From CAYNFP01 sp964396655 (GTDB lineage: Bacteria; Bacillota_I; Bacilli_A; RF39; UBA660): 64,000 nt of DNA. Where the stretch lies: the NCBI GenBank assembly GCA_964396655.1, contig CAYNFP010000003.1:1-64000 (forward strand), in the 5' to 3' direction. Below the pieces are notes generated by a model, which saw nothing but the letters and a program-made list of their open reading frames with translations, ran no database searches and was not told the origin of the DNA. Made by a program: the position numbers and the translations under genes. This document shows, piece after piece, positions 51,898-61,900 of the stretch. The first letter of the stretch is position 1, and each line of letters begins with the position of its first letter.

Positions 51898-54823
51898 ATT
51901 TAACGCTTTCTAATTTAACACTAACTATCTTACTTACTCCACTTTCTTGCATTGTAATTCCATATAATAAATCTACATATTCCATTGTTTTCTTTTTGTG
52001 AGTAATAATTAATAATTGAGTTTTATTTCTATAATTACTTAAATATTCACCAAATTTTTCTGCATTTACTTCGTCTAAAGCAGATTCTACTTCATCTAAA
52101 ATAACAAAAGGCACTTTTTTTAAATTCATTATAGAAAATAATAAACTAATTGCTGTTAAAGTCTTTTCTCCACCCGATAATAATGAAATGGATTTCATAT
52201 TTTTGCCTGGAGGTGTTGCTATAATCTCTATACCAGTTTCTAATAAATTATCAGGATCTGTTAATTTTAAACTAGCGGTTCCTCCATTAAATAAATTAGA
52301 AAACACTTTTGAAAATTCTTTGTTTATATTATTAAATGTTTTTTCAAATTTACTAACCATTACTAAGTCCATATTACTTATAATTTCTAATAAATCTTGT
52401 TCACTCTTTAATAAATCTTCTTTTTGCTTATTTAAAAAAGTATATCTTTTGTTTACTCTTTCATATTCTTCAATACTTCCTAAATTTACATTTCCAATTG
52501 ATTTTAATATTCTTTTTAATTCATTTACTTTACTTCTTGCTTCTTTTTCATCAATTTCAAGAATATATTTATTTTTTGCTCCTTCATAAGTTAAATTGTA
52601 TTCTTCATTAAGCCTATTTAATAAATTATCAATTGCCATATTTAATTTAACTATTTCTATTTCTAATGAATTAATTTTATTAGATTCTTCTAATATTTTT
52701 GAATTATTTTTCTTTTGAATAATTTCTTTATCGTTTATGTCATCAATAATGTTTTTCTTATCCAATTCTAATTTAGATAATTCACTTTCTAAACTTTTGC
52801 ATAGATTATCAACAGAATAGTATTCTTCCATAATTTTATCTATTGTTTTATCAGAATCCCCACCTAAGTCTTTAATTTCTGATGTTTTTTTATTTAATTC
52901 GGCTTTTAAATCTTCTAATGATTTTTCTTTATTATAAATTTTCTCTTTTAACTTAGCCATTTCTATATTTAGATTTAATAATTTATCTTGTTCTAATGCA
53001 AAATTACTTTGTATTGTTTTCATCTTATTTTCAGATTCTTTAATATTGTTTGATATATGTTCACCTAATACTTTTAACTTATCTATTTCATATTTATCTG
53101 ATATATATGAATTATTGGTTTTAGAGCTTCCTCCGGTTAAAGAGCCTCCAACATGCAAAAGATCTCCATCTAAAGTAACTATTCTATATCTATAATTAAT
53201 CTTTTTACTTAATGATAATGCATTATTTATATTATCAGTAACTATAATATTTCCTAATTGATTCATTATAATATTATAATATTTTGAATCATAATCAACT
53301 AATTCACTTGCAATACCAATATAACCATTTGATGAAGATGCTATTCTTGTTACATCTGGTTCAATACTTTTAGGTTTAATAACTGATAAAGGGAAAAATG
53401 TTGCTCTTCCTTTATTATTTCTTTTTAAATAATCAATTGCTTCTTTAGCTGAAGAGTCATCTTCTACGATTATATAATTTGATGAACTTCCTAAAGCAAT
53501 ATCTAACATAGTTTTATATTCTTCTTTAGTATCAACAATGTTTCCAATTATATTATTAATTCCTTTTAATGATGGATTATTTAATATGGCTTTTACTGGG
53601 TATGGTAATTTAGACATATTTTCTAAATTAGATTCTAATACTTCTATTTTAGAAATAATTTCTAGTTCTTTTCTTTTTAAATTACTAAAGTTTATTCTTT
53701 CTTCTTCTAATTCTTTATTAATATCTTTTTTTGATTTTAAATTTAATTCTTCTATTTTTTCTTTTTCTATATTTTTTAAATTAGTTATTTCAGTCTCTAA
53801 TTCTTTTATTTCATTAGATATTTTTAATTCTGAATCTTTTAACTCAATTACTTTATTTTTTATTTCACTACTTTCTTTATTATATTTACTTCTTTCAATA
53901 GATAATTCTTTTTTGGATAATAAATCTGATAAAATTTCTTTATTCTTTAAATATTTATCTCTTATTTCAGATATTTTTTCTTCTAACAGAGTATTTTCAA
54001 ATTTTAATTTTTCAATATCAGCGCCACTCATGGATAATTCACTATTATGTGAAGTTAATTCTAATTCTAGATTATCTTTAGTTTCTTTTTTAGTGGATAA
54101 TAATTCATTAAATTGAGTAATATCTTTAACCATCAATGAAACATCAATTGATTCTAATTCATCTTTACTTTTTTTATATTCAAAAGCTTTTTTACTATCA
54201 ACTTCTAAAAATTTTACTTGTTCACTTAATTCAGTGATTATCATATTAACTCTGTCTATATTTTCATTAGTTCTCTCAAGTTTTCTTAAAGTTTCTTCTT
54301 TTCTTTTTTTATATTTTAAAACACCAGCGGCATCTTCAAAAATAATACGTCTATCTTCTGGTTTATCACTTAATATTTCTTCTATCTTATTTTGAGGAAT
54401 TATATTAAATGATTCCTTTGAAGAAAAAGAATCTAAGAATAAATCACTTATATCTTTTAATTTACATTTAGTATTATTTAAGTAATATTCATTCTCTCCG
54501 GATTTAGAAACCACTCTTTTAATTGATACTTCATTAAAATCTGTGGGTAAAGTCCTATCAGTGTTATCAAAAACCAAAGTAACTGAAGCCTGATTGGAAC
54601 CGTTTCTACTTTTTGAACCATTAAAAATAACATCAGTCATACCTGATGAACCACGAAGAGCTTTTACTGATTGTTCACCTAAAACCCATTTAATTGCATC
54701 TACTATATTACTTTTACCACTTCCATTTGGACCTACTATACCAGTAAATGTTGGATTTAGTTCAATATTCACTTTATCAGCAAAAGATTTAAAAGAATTT
54801 AATTTTATTTCTTTAATATACAT
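51896..54823 (-). CDS. smc: Chromosome segregation protein SMC (short arms)
   Basis: This 975-aa condensin ATPase has an N-terminal head with Walker A GPNGSGKSNIVDAIKW, Q-loop and coiled coil, a hinge at about residues 400-560 (AILNNPSLKGINNIIGN to LLHVGGSLTGG), a second coiled coil, and a C-terminal head with signature SLLSGGEKTLTAISLLF and Walker B FVILDEVESALDE. It loads on DNA with ScpAB to organise and segregate chromosomes. Arms are about 200 residues shorter in total than the usual 1180-residue proteins. rnc lies 11 bases upstream, the Bacillus rnc-smc order; ftsY is absent. Confidence 0.95.
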   Translation of the reverse strand: MYIKEIKLNSFKSFADKVNIELNPTFTGIVGPNGSGKSNIVDAIKWVLGEQSVKALRGSSGMTDVIFNGSKSRNGSNQASVTLVFDNTDRTLPTDFNEVSIKRVVSKSGENEYYLNNTKCKLKDISDLFLDSFSSKESFNIIPQNKIEEILSDKPEDRRIIFEDAAGVLKYKKRKEETLRKLERTNENIDRVNMIITELSEQVKFLEVDSKKAFEYKKSKDELESIDVSLMVKDITQFNELLSTKKETKDNLELELTSHNSELSMSGADIEKLKFENTLLEEKISEIRDKYLKNKEILSDLLSKKELSIERSKYNKESSEIKNKVIELKDSELKISNEIKELETEITNLKNIEKEKIEELNLKSKKDINKELEEERINFSNLKRKELEIISKIEVLESNLENMSKLPYPVKAILNNPSLKGINNIIGNIVDTKEEYKTMLDIALGSSSNYIIVEDDSSAKEAIDYLKRNNKGRATFFPLSVIKPKSIEPDVTRIASSSNGYIGIASELVDYDSKYYNIIMNQLGNIIVTDNINNALSLSKKINYRYRIVTLDGDLLHVGGSLTGGSSKTNNSYISDKYEIDKLKVLGEHISNNIKESENKMKTIQSNFALEQDKLLNLNIEMAKLKEKIYNKEKSLEDLKAELNKKTSEIKDLGGDSDKTIDKIMEEYYSVDNLCKSLESELSKLELDKKNIIDDINDKEIIQKKNNSKILEESNKINSLEIEIVKLNMAIDNLLNRLNEEYNLTYEGAKNKYILEIDEKEARSKVNELKRILKSIGNVNLGSIEEYERVNKRYTFLNKQKEDLLKSEQDLLEIISNMDLVMVSKFEKTFNNINKEFSKVFSNLFNGGTASLKLTDPDNLLETGIEIIATPPGKNMKSISLLSGGEKTLTAISLLFSIMNLKKVPFVILDEVESALDEVNAEKFGEYLSNYRNKTQLLIITHKKKTMEYVDLLYGITMQESGVSKIVSVKLESVK

Positions 54824-54834
54824 AATATACCTAC

Positions 54835-55479
54835 TTACTTTGCTTGTTTTTTAAAGGCATCTTTAGCTGCATTTTGCTCCGCCTCTTTTTTGCTTTTTCC
54901 TTCTCCTACCCCAAATATAATTCCACCAATTGAAACTGATACTTTAAAATTTTTGTTATGCGCTGGTCCGGATTCATCAATTACTTTATATTTTAAAGAC
55001 TTTCTTTCTGTTTGAACTTGTTCTTGAAGTAAACTTTTATAATCTTTCAAAAAGTCTGTATCATTTTCAATAAAAGGAACTATCAATTTATTAAATAATT
55101 CTCTGACTTTGTTTATTCCTTGTTCTAGAAATATAACTCCAACTACAGCTTCAAATACATCCGCTATAACTGTTTTATTAGCCTCTTTTATTCCATTACC
55201 TAATTTTATATAATTTGCTAAATTAACTTTGCTAGCATATTCATATAAAGCGTTTTCACATACATATAAACTTCTTAATTTACTCATTTCTCCTTCGGGT
55301 AAATGAGTTTTTCTGAAGAAATAATCACTAGATACTAATTCTAGAACTGCATCACCCAAATATTCTAATCTTTCGTATGATTCAACATTATTTTCATTAG
55401 CGTATGAAGTATGAGTTAATGCTTTATTAATCAATCCTTCATTAACAAATTCAATATTGTATTCTTTTAATAAATCCAT
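54835..55479 (-). CDS. rnc: Ribonuclease III
   Basis: This double-strand-specific RNase processes rRNA and small RNAs. It has the RNase III signature ERLEYLGDAVLEL (about residues 37-49) with the acidic metal ligands, and a C-terminal double-stranded-RNA-binding domain (about 145-214, ending KKEAEQNAAKDAF). ATG at 55479 is used, giving 214 aa, with AAAGGTGA upstream. It is divergent from yidD and heads the rnc-smc unit. Confidence 0.95.
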   Translation of the reverse strand: MDLLKEYNIEFVNEGLINKALTHTSYANENNVESYERLEYLGDAVLELVSSDYFFRKTHLPEGEMSKLRSLYVCENALYEYASKVNLANYIKLGNGIKEANKTVIADVFEAVVGVIFLEQGINKVRELFNKLIVPFIENDTDFLKDYKSLLQEQVQTERKSLKYKVIDESGPAHNKNFKVSVSIGGIIFGVGEGKSKKEAEQNAAKDAFKKQAK

Positions 55480-55596
55480 TATTATCATCACCTTTGCTAG
55501 AATTTACATATTCATTATAACAAATTAAATATCTATATTCTAGAATTATTTATTGTAATTATTATATTTTTTATAGTATAATAATAATTGATTAAA

Positions 55597-55818
55597 ATGA
55601 AGAAATTAGTTATTTGGTTAATACATTTATATAGGAGCATTCCATTTACATCACATAAAATGTGTAGATATACTCCAACATGCTCATATTATATGGAAGA
55701 ATGTATTAATAGATTTGGATTACTAAAAGGATTATGGCTTGGATTTAAAAGAGTATTAAGATGTAACCCTTGGGGTGGATATGGATATGACCCTGTACCT
55801 TTAAAGGAGGAAAAATGA
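55597..55818 (+). CDS. yidD: Membrane protein insertion efficiency factor YidD
   Basis: This 73-aa protein has the family core CRYTPTCSYYMEECINRFG, then GLWLGFKRVLRCNPWGGYGYDPVP. It is an amphipathic membrane-associated protein thought to assist YidC insertion. ATG at 55597 has no ribosome site and lies only 14 bases after a TATAAT (55577-55582), so the message may be nearly leaderless; a TTG at 55588 is possible. The stop overlaps the next gene's ATG (ATGA), an unusual coupling with a substrate-binding lipoprotein. Confidence 0.9.
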   Translation: MKKLVIWLIHLYRSIPFTSHKMCRYTPTCSYYMEECINRFGLLKGLWLGFKRVLRCNPWGGYGYDPVPLKEEK

Positions 55819-56681
55819 AAAAATATATTTTAATTATTATATTATTATCTCTTAGTTTTTTATTAACAGGTTGTTTTGAAAAAGATGATTTTAGTGATGA
55901 TTATACTTACACAACAACATACCCTATAGAATACGCTACTAAAATGATATATGGAGATTATTCAAATGTTGTAAGTGTATATCCAGATGGTGTAGAAATT
56001 AATGATTATACATTTACTGATAAATTATTAAAAAATTACTCTACTGGTAAAAAATTTGTATATGATGGATTAAGTGATGAAAATTTAATAGCTAGAGATT
56101 TACTTAATTTAAATAATAATATAGAAATTATTGACGCAATGAAAGGAATGAGTTATACATCAAATATTGCAGAGTTATGGCTTGACCCTTCTAATTTCTT
56201 AATGATATGTAGAAATATTAAAAGTACATTAATAGATTATGAAGAAAATGTTTATACTAAAGAAAAAATAGAAAGTAACTATGAAACATTAAAAGAAAAT
56301 ATATCTATATTAGATGTTGATATATATAATCTAAGTAAAAATGGAAGTTATAAAACTATATTAGTAACTAATAATGTATTCAATTATTTAACAAAATATA
56401 GCATAGATGTTATTTCACTTGATCCTACAAATGAAGGAGTAGATAAATCATTATCTGATGCTAAAAAATTAATCAATTCTGGTGATATAAAATATATTTA
56501 TTTATTAAAAGGTGATAAAACCTCAGATTCAATGAATACTTTTATCAATGATTATAAATTAACGAAAATTGAAATTGATCCTTTTACTACTATTACAGAT
56601 GAACAAAGATTAAATGGAGATACTTATATAAGTTTGATGAACAAAATTATAGATGAATTAAAAAAAGAATTATTTAAATAA
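55815..56681 (+). CDS. ZnuA-like lipoprotein lacking metal ligands
   Basis: This 288-aa protein has a lipoprotein signal (LLTGC, lipid-modified Cys20). The fold resembles ZnuA/TroA metal-binding proteins of ABC transporters: YPIEYATKMIYGD, VYPDGVEINDYTFT, AELWLDPSNFLM, and a Gly-x-Tyr segment near the end. The family's metal-ligand histidines are replaced: the usual P-H-x-Y reads I-N-D-Y (Asn63), and the His before WLDP reads Glu. No ATPase or permease gene is adjacent. It is probably a binding protein that lost or changed its ligand. It has a strong AAAGGAGG site inside yidD. Confidence 0.7.
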   Translation: MKKYILIIILLSLSFLLTGCFEKDDFSDDYTYTTTYPIEYATKMIYGDYSNVVSVYPDGVEINDYTFTDKLLKNYSTGKKFVYDGLSDENLIARDLLNLNNNIEIIDAMKGMSYTSNIAELWLDPSNFLMICRNIKSTLIDYEENVYTKEKIESNYETLKENISILDVDIYNLSKNGSYKTILVTNNVFNYLTKYSIDVISLDPTNEGVDKSLSDAKKLINSGDIKYIYLLKGDKTSDSMNTFINDYKLTKIEIDPFTTITDEQRLNGDTYISLMNKIIDELKKELFK

Positions 56682-56693
56682 TTCTTTTATTTT
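56663..56693 (+). terminator. Terminator of the yidD/lipoprotein unit
   Basis: A perfect 26-base palindrome (13-bp arms AAAAGAATTATTT) followed by ATTTTATAT, overlapping the stop codon and 6 bases from the ruvB 3' end; it may act in both directions. Confidence 0.7.
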
Positions 56694-56698
56694 ATATA

Positions 56699-57706
56699 TT
56701 AAAATAACTGTAAGTTTTTATCTATTTTAAAATATTTATAAGTTTTTTCTGTTATTTGTCTACCACGAGATGTTCTTTTAATATATCCTTCTTGTAATAA
56801 AAATGGTTCAATTACATCTTCTATAGTTATTATTTCTTCCCCAATAGTAGATGCAATACTTTCAATTCCTACAGGACCTCCATTGAATTTTTCTATAATT
56901 GATTTTAAATATTCAATATCTGTTTGATCTAATCCTTTAGAATCAACCATTAATCTATCTAAAGATTTTTCTGTAACTTTTTTAGTTATTATACCATTTC
57001 CCTCTACTAAAGCAAAATCAGCTATTCTTTTTAATAATCTATTTGCAACTCTTGGAGTTTTTCTGCTTCTTTTAGCAATTTCCATAGCTGCATCATCATC
57101 TATTTCTAGTTTTAATACTCTAGAAGTTCTTTTAACTATATCAGTTAATTCTGACTCAGTATAATAATTTAATTTACAAACTATACCAAATCTATCTCTT
57201 AGAGGAGAAGATAAATCCCCCGCTCTTGTAGTTGCTCCAACTAAAGTAAATTTAGGTAAATCAATATTTATATTTCTAGTTTGACCTTCACTACCAACTA
57301 TTATATCTAATTTAAAGTCTTCCATTGCACTATATAAAATTTCTTCTATATACTTGGGAATTCTATGTATTTCATCAATAAATAAAACATCATTTGGTTC
57401 AAGCGTTGAAAGTATAGCAGCTAAATCACCGCTTTTTTCAATAGTTGGTCCACTTGCTGTTTTAATATTACTATGAAGTTCATTAGCAATAATGTGAGCA
57501 AGAGTTGTTTTACCTAACCCTGGAGGGCCATACAAAAGAACATGATCTAAGACATCATTTCTAAGTAATGCTGCTTTTATAAAAACATTCATATTGTTTT
57601 TTACTTCTGTTTGACCTATATATTCATCTAGGCTATCAGGTCTTATTGTTTTTTCAAAAGCATCTTCTTTTAATTCACGGCTAGTTACTATTTTCTCGCT
57701 TTCCAT
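56699..57706 (-). CDS. ruvB: Holliday junction helicase RuvB
   Basis: This 335-aa AAA+ motor drives branch migration. It has Walker A YGPPGLGKTTLAHI, Walker B FIDEIHRIPKYIEEILYSAMED, sensor GATTRAGDLSSPLRDRFG, and a winged-helix C-terminus ending GYIKRTSRGRQITEKTY. The start has AGGAGAG upstream and lies within the end of tdk (26-base overlap). With RuvA it forms the branch-migration complex. queA, which often follows ruvB, is located elsewhere in the window. Confidence 0.97.
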   Translation of the reverse strand: MESEKIVTSRELKEDAFEKTIRPDSLDEYIGQTEVKNNMNVFIKAALLRNDVLDHVLLYGPPGLGKTTLAHIIANELHSNIKTASGPTIEKSGDLAAILSTLEPNDVLFIDEIHRIPKYIEEILYSAMEDFKLDIIVGSEGQTRNINIDLPKFTLVGATTRAGDLSSPLRDRFGIVCKLNYYTESELTDIVKRTSRVLKLEIDDDAAMEIAKRSRKTPRVANRLLKRIADFALVEGNGIITKKVTEKSLDRLMVDSKGLDQTDIEYLKSIIEKFNGGPVGIESIASTIGEEIITIEDVIEPFLLQEGYIKRTSRGRQITEKTYKYFKIDKNLQLF

Positions 57707-58313
57707 ACAACACTCTCCTATATTCTCCTAAATCAAGTTTTAAAACTTGTTCTAAATAACATTTTGCACATAATGGAATATATTCTACACTAACATTATC
57801 ACCATCTATAACTACTACTTCACCTTCAGAAACAAATTCCCCATTTACTTTTCTACCCACATAACGAGCTATTTCCCCACAAGTACATAGGGTTTTTAAT
57901 TCCTCTATAGATTCAGCTTTTTCTAATAATGCAGCACTTCCTTCAAAAAATTTCATCATAAAATTTGTTCTAAGAGAATAACAGATAATTGAAACATCTG
58001 TAGATTTTGCTATTATTAATAATTCTAATACTTGCCTTTCAGTTAAGAATTGAGCTTCATCTATAAAAATACACTTAATTTCTGATAATTTTCCTTTTAA
58101 TATATCAATAATTTTATCTTCTCTAGATATTAAATAATCACATTCTCTTCTTAACCCTATTCTTGTTTCAACGCAACTTCCAGCTTTGCTATCAATCTCT
58201 GGTTTCATAATCAAAACCCTGTAATTATTTTCTTCATAATTATAAGCAGTTCTCATTAAATCAATACTCTTACCAGATTTCATAGAACCACAAAATACAT
58301 TTAATTTTCCCAT
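57681..58313 (-). CDS. tdk: Thymidine kinase (type II)
   Basis: This 210-aa enzyme phosphorylates thymidine for salvage. It has Walker A CGSMKSGKSIDLM, the FIDEAQF motif, and zinc-binding cysteines CTCG and CAKC flanking the lasso loop. It is slightly diverged but complete. It lies between ruvA (15 bases upstream) and ruvB (26-base overlap), which is unusual: tdk is typically elsewhere. Confidence 0.92.
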   Translation of the reverse strand: MGKLNVFCGSMKSGKSIDLMRTAYNYEENNYRVLIMKPEIDSKAGSCVETRIGLRRECDYLISREDKIIDILKGKLSEIKCIFIDEAQFLTERQVLELLIIAKSTDVSIICYSLRTNFMMKFFEGSAALLEKAESIEELKTLCTCGEIARYVGRKVNGEFVSEGEVVVIDGDNVSVEYIPLCAKCYLEQVLKLDLGEYRRVLYGKRENSN

Positions 58314-58328
58314 AACTCCCTTACCTCT

Positions 58329-58877
58329 CTATCTTAAAAGCATTTTTAATGCTTCTTTTACTTGTTCTTCTATTGTTAAATCTCTATTAACTTTTTTTAT
58401 TACACTATTTATATCTCCGGATTTATATCCTAAACTTTGAAGTACTAGGTATAATTCATCTTCCGTTGGAGCTATTTCATTATTTGAAACAACCTTACCT
58501 TTTAAATCAAGAATTATTTGTTTTGCTATTTTTTCTCCTATTTTAGGAAACTTAGTTAAATATAGAGTATTTTCTCTATTAATTGCATCTTTAATTCCTT
58601 CAACTGAACCAGTTGCTAACATTGGCAAAGCCATTTTTGGTCCTATTCCTTTAACATCTATTAGTTTTAAAAATAATTCTTTTTCTTTTTCATTTTTAAA
58701 TCCATATAAAGTATTTTCATCTTCTCTAATATGGTTATATAAATATAAAGTTATTTCTTCGTTTTCCTTACAAACATAAGGATTTGGCATAAATATTTTA
58801 AAACCTATTCCATTTATTTCTAACACTATGTAAGAAGATTCAATTTTTTTTACAATTCCATGCATATATTCAAACAT
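58329..58877 (-). CDS. ruvA: Holliday junction DNA-binding protein RuvA
   Basis: This 182-aa protein forms a tetramer on the four-way junction. It has the N-terminal OB fold (about 1-63, GIVKKIESSYIVLEINGIGF), helix-hairpin-helix pair (LIDVKGIGPKMAL and KFPKIGEKIAKQII) and C-terminal domain III (about 135-182) that binds RuvB. It is in the order ruvA-tdk-ruvB, with a GTGGAGAG ribosome site. Confidence 0.96.
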   Translation of the reverse strand: MFEYMHGIVKKIESSYIVLEINGIGFKIFMPNPYVCKENEEITLYLYNHIREDENTLYGFKNEKEKELFLKLIDVKGIGPKMALPMLATGSVEGIKDAINRENTLYLTKFPKIGEKIAKQIILDLKGKVVSNNEIAPTEDELYLVLQSLGYKSGDINSVIKKVNRDLTIEEQVKEALKMLLR

Positions 58878-58941
58878 AACTTACTCTCCACTTTAATTAT
58901 AAAACACCTTATAAAATAACACAAACTTTTTTTATTCTATT

Positions 58942-61900
58942 TTAAAACAATGATAATTGAGAACTTTCTGGTAAATCTTTTAATATTCCCATAACTCTCA
59001 TTTTTTCTATTATTGTTGAAGAAACTTTACCTCTATTTTGTAAATCTTCTACACTTACAAATGGTTTTTTATTTCTTTCTTCAACTATTGTTCTAGCCGC
59101 AATATCCCCCAAACCATCTATTGTAGAAAATGATGGATAAATATTTTTTTCATCTTTAACAACAAAGTTTACAGCTTCACAAATATTTAAATCTATTGGT
59201 AAGAAATTTATTCCTCTTGCTGATGCTTCCAAGGCTATTTTTAAGGTCTCTAAAACTGCTACTTCTTTGTTTGTAACATCAGATCCTTTATTATTGATTT
59301 CTGCCATTTTCTCTTTAATTTTGCCATATCCACCAATCATTGCATCTATATCATAATCAGTTATTCTTGCTGAAAAATAAGTAGCGTAATATAACACTGG
59401 TTTATGTACTTTAAACCAAGCAATTCTAAACGCACTCATAACATATGCTGCTGCATGTGCTTTAGGGAACATGTACTTAATCTTATCACAAGAATCAATA
59501 TACCAATCTGGTACATCAAACTTTTTCATTAATTCTTTTTGTTCTGGGGACAAATATTTACCTTTTTTACGAACAGTTTCCATTATGTTAAATGCATCAA
59601 GAGGTTTCAATCCTTTATATGATAAATAAACCATGATATCATCACGACATCCAATTACTTCTTTAAAAGGAACTATATTATTTTTTATTAATTCTTGAGC
59701 ATTTCCAAGCCAAACATCAGTTCCATGAGATAATCCAGATATTTTTATTAATTCACCAAATGTTGTTGGTTTAGTATCCATTACTAATCCAATTGTAAAT
59801 TGTGTCCCAAATTCTGGTATACCAAGAGTACCTGTATCACATAATATTTGTTCTTTTGTAACTCCAAGTGCTTTTGGTGATAAAAATATAGACATTGTTT
59901 CTTTATCATCAAGTGGTACTTTAGTAACATCTAATCCAGATAAATCTTGTAACATTCTAAGTTGTGTTGGATCAGAATGTCCTAATATATCAAGTTTTAA
60001 TACATCTTCTTCAATCGCATGATAATCAAAGTGAGTTGTTTTCCATGATTTATCAGGATCATCTGCAGGATATTGATATGGAGTAAAATCAAATACTTCC
60101 ATATATTCGGGAATAACTACTATTCCTCCTGGATGCTGTCCTGTTGTTCTTTTTATTCCTGTACATCCAATAGCTAATCTTTCTATTTCTGCTTTTCTTT
60201 TAAATATACCTTTTTCTTCAAGATATCCTTTTACAAATCCAAATGCTGTTTTATCAGCCACTGTTCCAATTGTTCCTGCACGATAAACATTATCTTCACC
60301 AAACAATTCTTTAGTATATTCATGTGCAGCAGCTTGATTTAAATCTGAAAAATTTAAATCTATATCTGGTACTTTGTCTGCATTAAATCCAAGGAATGTA
60401 GCAAATGGCATATCTTGACCATCTTTATACATTTTTTCTCCACATTTAGGGCATATTTTATCTGGTAAATCATATCCACTAGAATATTCTTTACCTAAAG
60501 GTTCTCCATTGTCATTTTCAAATATACTATGTTTACATTTTAAACATCTATAATGTGCGGGTAAAGGATTAACTTCTGTTATTCCCATTAAAGTCGCAAC
60601 AAAACTTGATCCAACTGATCCACGAGAACCAACTAAATATCCATCATCATTTGAATGCTTAACTAGTTTTTGAGCAACTAAATATATAACATCAAATCCA
60701 CCGCCAATAATACCTCCAAGATTCTTTTTAACAGCCTTTTCTAAATCAGCACCTTCTAAACCAGAATCTTTTAGTACTTTATCTTTAACAAGTTTTTTAA
60801 TTGCATCTGGGCCTTCTAATATTGTTTCATGTATTATTTTTAAATATTTCTTTTCATTTTCTTTTAGAAAAGACACAAGAGTATCCCCATATAATTCTCT
60901 TGCAATTCTCTCTTCTATATTATCAGGAAGAGGAGAACCATACATCTCTTCAGCTTTAGTATAAACAAGCTCTGTAACTATATGTTCTGAGTCCTTAATT
61001 TTAGGCGAAAAAGGAACACCACCAGTTTCAATAATTACTTCAACATTCTCACACATATCCGCTATTTTATTTGTATTAGTTATTACTATTTCTTCTTTTT
61101 CTGACTCTGTTAAAAATTCAAATTCGTTCATCATTTCTTCTGTTGTTCTAAAATGAAGTGATGGAATACTTACATTATATTTTGAAAGAGGGTGTCTTCC
61201 TCCACCAGGAACTTTTTGATTAACTATTATTTCTCTTGTTATTTTATCTTCTTCATTCAAATGATGTACATCACCAGAAGCTACTATTATCTTTCCAGAT
61301 TCTTTAGTTATTTTAATAATCTTTTTTAAGTTCTGAATTAATTCCAATTGATTAGCAAATTCACCAGAATCAACTAAATGAGAATAACAAGAAACTGGTT
61401 GAATTTCTACATAATCATAGAAATTAACCAAATTAGTTAACTCTTCTTCACCTTTGCTACGAGCTTCAATAAATATTTCTCCTTCGTAGCAGCCACTTCC
61501 AATTAATAGTCCTTCTCTATATTTACTAATTTCACTTCTTAATATTCTTGGAGTTTTATATAAATATTTCGTATTAGCAAAAGATATTATCTTAAATAAA
61601 TTTTTTAGTCCAACTTTATTTTGAACCAGTACATTTATATGATAACTTCTTCCATATTTGTGTATCTCATCTTTGGGTACTAAGTTATTTAATTCTATTA
61701 ATGATTTATAATTTTGATTAAATAATTTATGAAGCATTTTATTTAATATTAATGCTGTACCTTCAGCATCATAGTCCCCTCTGTGATGAGATTCTTCATC
61801 CCATTCTATACCATATCTTTTAGCTAATGCTGTTAAATTATGTCTACCAAAACTACTATCAAGAGTTCTTGATAATTCTAATGTATCTAAAACAGGATTT

